A stretch of DNA of 5,904 nt, from the NCBI GenBank assembly GCA_009835515.1, contig VXXH01000305.1, positions 1 through 5,904 on the forward strand. Reading direction: 5' to 3'. The position numbers were made by a program, and so were the translations under genes. Positions 5,113 through 5,904 of this stretch are shown one piece after another. The DNA is from Candidatus Poribacteria bacterium. GTDB lineage: Bacteria; Poribacteria; WGA-4E; WGA-3G. The notes beneath the pieces were generated by a model. The model saw nothing but the letters and a program-made list of their open reading frames with translations, did not search any database and was not told where the DNA came from. Positions within the stretch are counted from its first letter, which is position 1. The number at the start of each line of letters is the position of its first letter.

Positions 5113-5904
5113 TTAGACCTCGCCGTCCCAATAACTCAGACTTGGGTCTTTACGGTAAATCTTTCCAACGACATAAGGTAATACTTTATTGGAATCAGGA
5201 TACTCGCTGACATCATGCGGCGTGGTGGTCCCCAGAATAAAGAACACAACTGGAGCATCTGTGTCGTTCACGAATTTGTGTGCACCGGCCGTGCCGGGCG
5301 GAAATGCGATGAAATCCCCCGCCGTTACCTCCACATCACCGCGTGGGGTTTTAAGCGTACAACTCCCTTCCATGACATAGCACATCTCCTCGCCGAAGTT
5401 GTGAAAATGCATCGGGAAACTCATCTTATCGGGTTGGAGGCGGATAATCCGATACCCCAAATTCTTGCCGCCAATGAGCGGGTCAATGTCTTTATCCTCA
5501 AAATCGTAAGGGTGTGGCGCGTTTTTATACTGCCACTCAATTTCGTCAATATGGATTTGGTTGATATAGATATCGCGCCGTGCTTGTAGGCAATCAACGA
5601 GGTATTGACGTGCATCTTTAAAGATGGAGTGCCCATCACCGACGAGAATTGTATTGAAGCGGAGTGCCAAGATTTTACGCAATTCGAGTGCTGCTTTCGG
5701 TGGATCGCTCAGTTTGCTATCGGCGAGTAAAGTCAACGCGCCCATCGGTTCACCGACCACAAGATCTCCGAACAGGACGGTCTGTTTCTCTGGAAAATAG
5801 AGTGCGATTTCACCGGGACTTTTCCCGTGGCTGAGATGGATAGCATGCAAGCCCGGCACGATCGCCTCACGGTCTCGAACCGTTCGGGTCGGTGTGATAT
5901 TCAA
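5113..5904 (-). CDS. Metallo-beta-lactamase-fold / cupin fusion protein (N-terminus beyond window)
   Basis: The frame is open to the right edge. The TTG at 5904 is merely the last codon in view, so the first metal-binding HxHxDH part of the MBL fold lies outside. Residues 1 to about 110 match the second half of an MBL-fold hydrolase: SHGKSPGEIALYF, then VLFGDLVVG with D47, then LVGDGHSIF with H92. Residues 150 to about 227 are a cupin: motif 1 PMHFHNFGEEMCYVMEG gives H166, H168 and E172 or E173, and motif 2 GDFIAFPPGTAGAHKFVN gives H209, so a mononuclear metal site is complete. The usual GHSPG histidine of MBL proteins is replaced by K28 in GKSPG. The cupin might bind or oxidise a small molecule processed by the hydrolase domain, or act as a sensor; this is inference. 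It is convergent with the sulfatase, with its TAA 24 bp past the MITE edge including one target duplication. Confidence 0.85.
   Translation of the reverse strand: MNITPTRTVRDREAIVPGLHAIHLSHGKSPGEIALYFPEKQTVLFGDLVVGEPMGALTLLADSKLSDPPKAALELRKILALRFNTILVGDGHSIFKDARQYLVDCLQARRDIYINQIHIDEIEWQYKNAPHPYDFEDKDIDPLIGGKNLGYRIIRLQPDKMSFPMHFHNFGEEMCYVMEGSCTLKTPRGDVEVTAGDFIAFPPGTAGAHKFVNDTDAPVVFFILGTTTPHDVSEYPDSNKVLPYVVGKIYRKDPSLSYWDGEV

Noticed and set aside
1..5904. tRNA, rRNA, CRISPR array or transposase gene
   Set aside because: No cloverleaf-like stretch, no regularly spaced repeats and no transposase motifs were seen on either strand.

Overview
This window looks like part of a free-living or host-associated marine-type bacterial genome with mid-range GC. 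Phytanoyl-CoA-dioxygenase-like proteins, sulfatases, creatininase-family hydrolases and cupin/metallo-hydrolase fusions occur together in many paralogues in Candidatus Poribacteria and similar uncultured lineages, and the proteins here resemble that style. This placement is an inference from protein character only; there is no rRNA or other marker in the window.

Layout. Left part (1-3286), all on the minus strand: a three-gene run that reads from right to left. It holds a 580-residue protein with two tandem PhyH-like dioxygenase domains (3286 to 1544), a creatininase-family metal-dependent amidohydrolase (1526 to 630, 17 bp gap), and a polytopic membrane protein resembling a GT-C glycosyltransferase (593 to beyond base 1, 36 bp gap, C-terminus outside the window). 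The tight spacing and the single good promoter (TTGACA, 17 bp, GATAAT) upstream of the first gene suggest one transcript.

Middle (3287-3613): a divergent, non-coding control region of about 330 bp. It has one promoter for the minus-strand operon, one weaker promoter for the plus-strand sulfatase, and two separate dyad symmetries that look like regulator binding sites.

Right part (3614-5904): a plus-strand type I sulfatase (CTPSR formylglycine motif, no signal peptide). Next comes a 122-bp MITE-like element (4967-5088) with terminal inverted repeats and an apparent 5-bp CAAAA target duplication. Its first three bases form the sulfatase stop codon. Last is a convergent minus-strand gene encoding a metallo-beta-lactamase-fold segment joined to a C-terminal cupin, open at its N-terminus.

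Working together (inference): the sulfatase would desulfate a small sulfate ester. The divergently controlled operon would add an Fe/2-oxoglutarate oxygenase-like protein and an amide hydrolase, plus a membrane glycosyltransferase-like protein that may be unrelated in function. No substrate can be named from sequence alone. The points most worth a second look are the MITE that supplied the sulfatase stop codon, the dioxygenase whose first domain has lost its iron-ligand histidines, the MBL-cupin fusion with a lysine at a usual metal-ligand position, and the dyads in the divergent control region.
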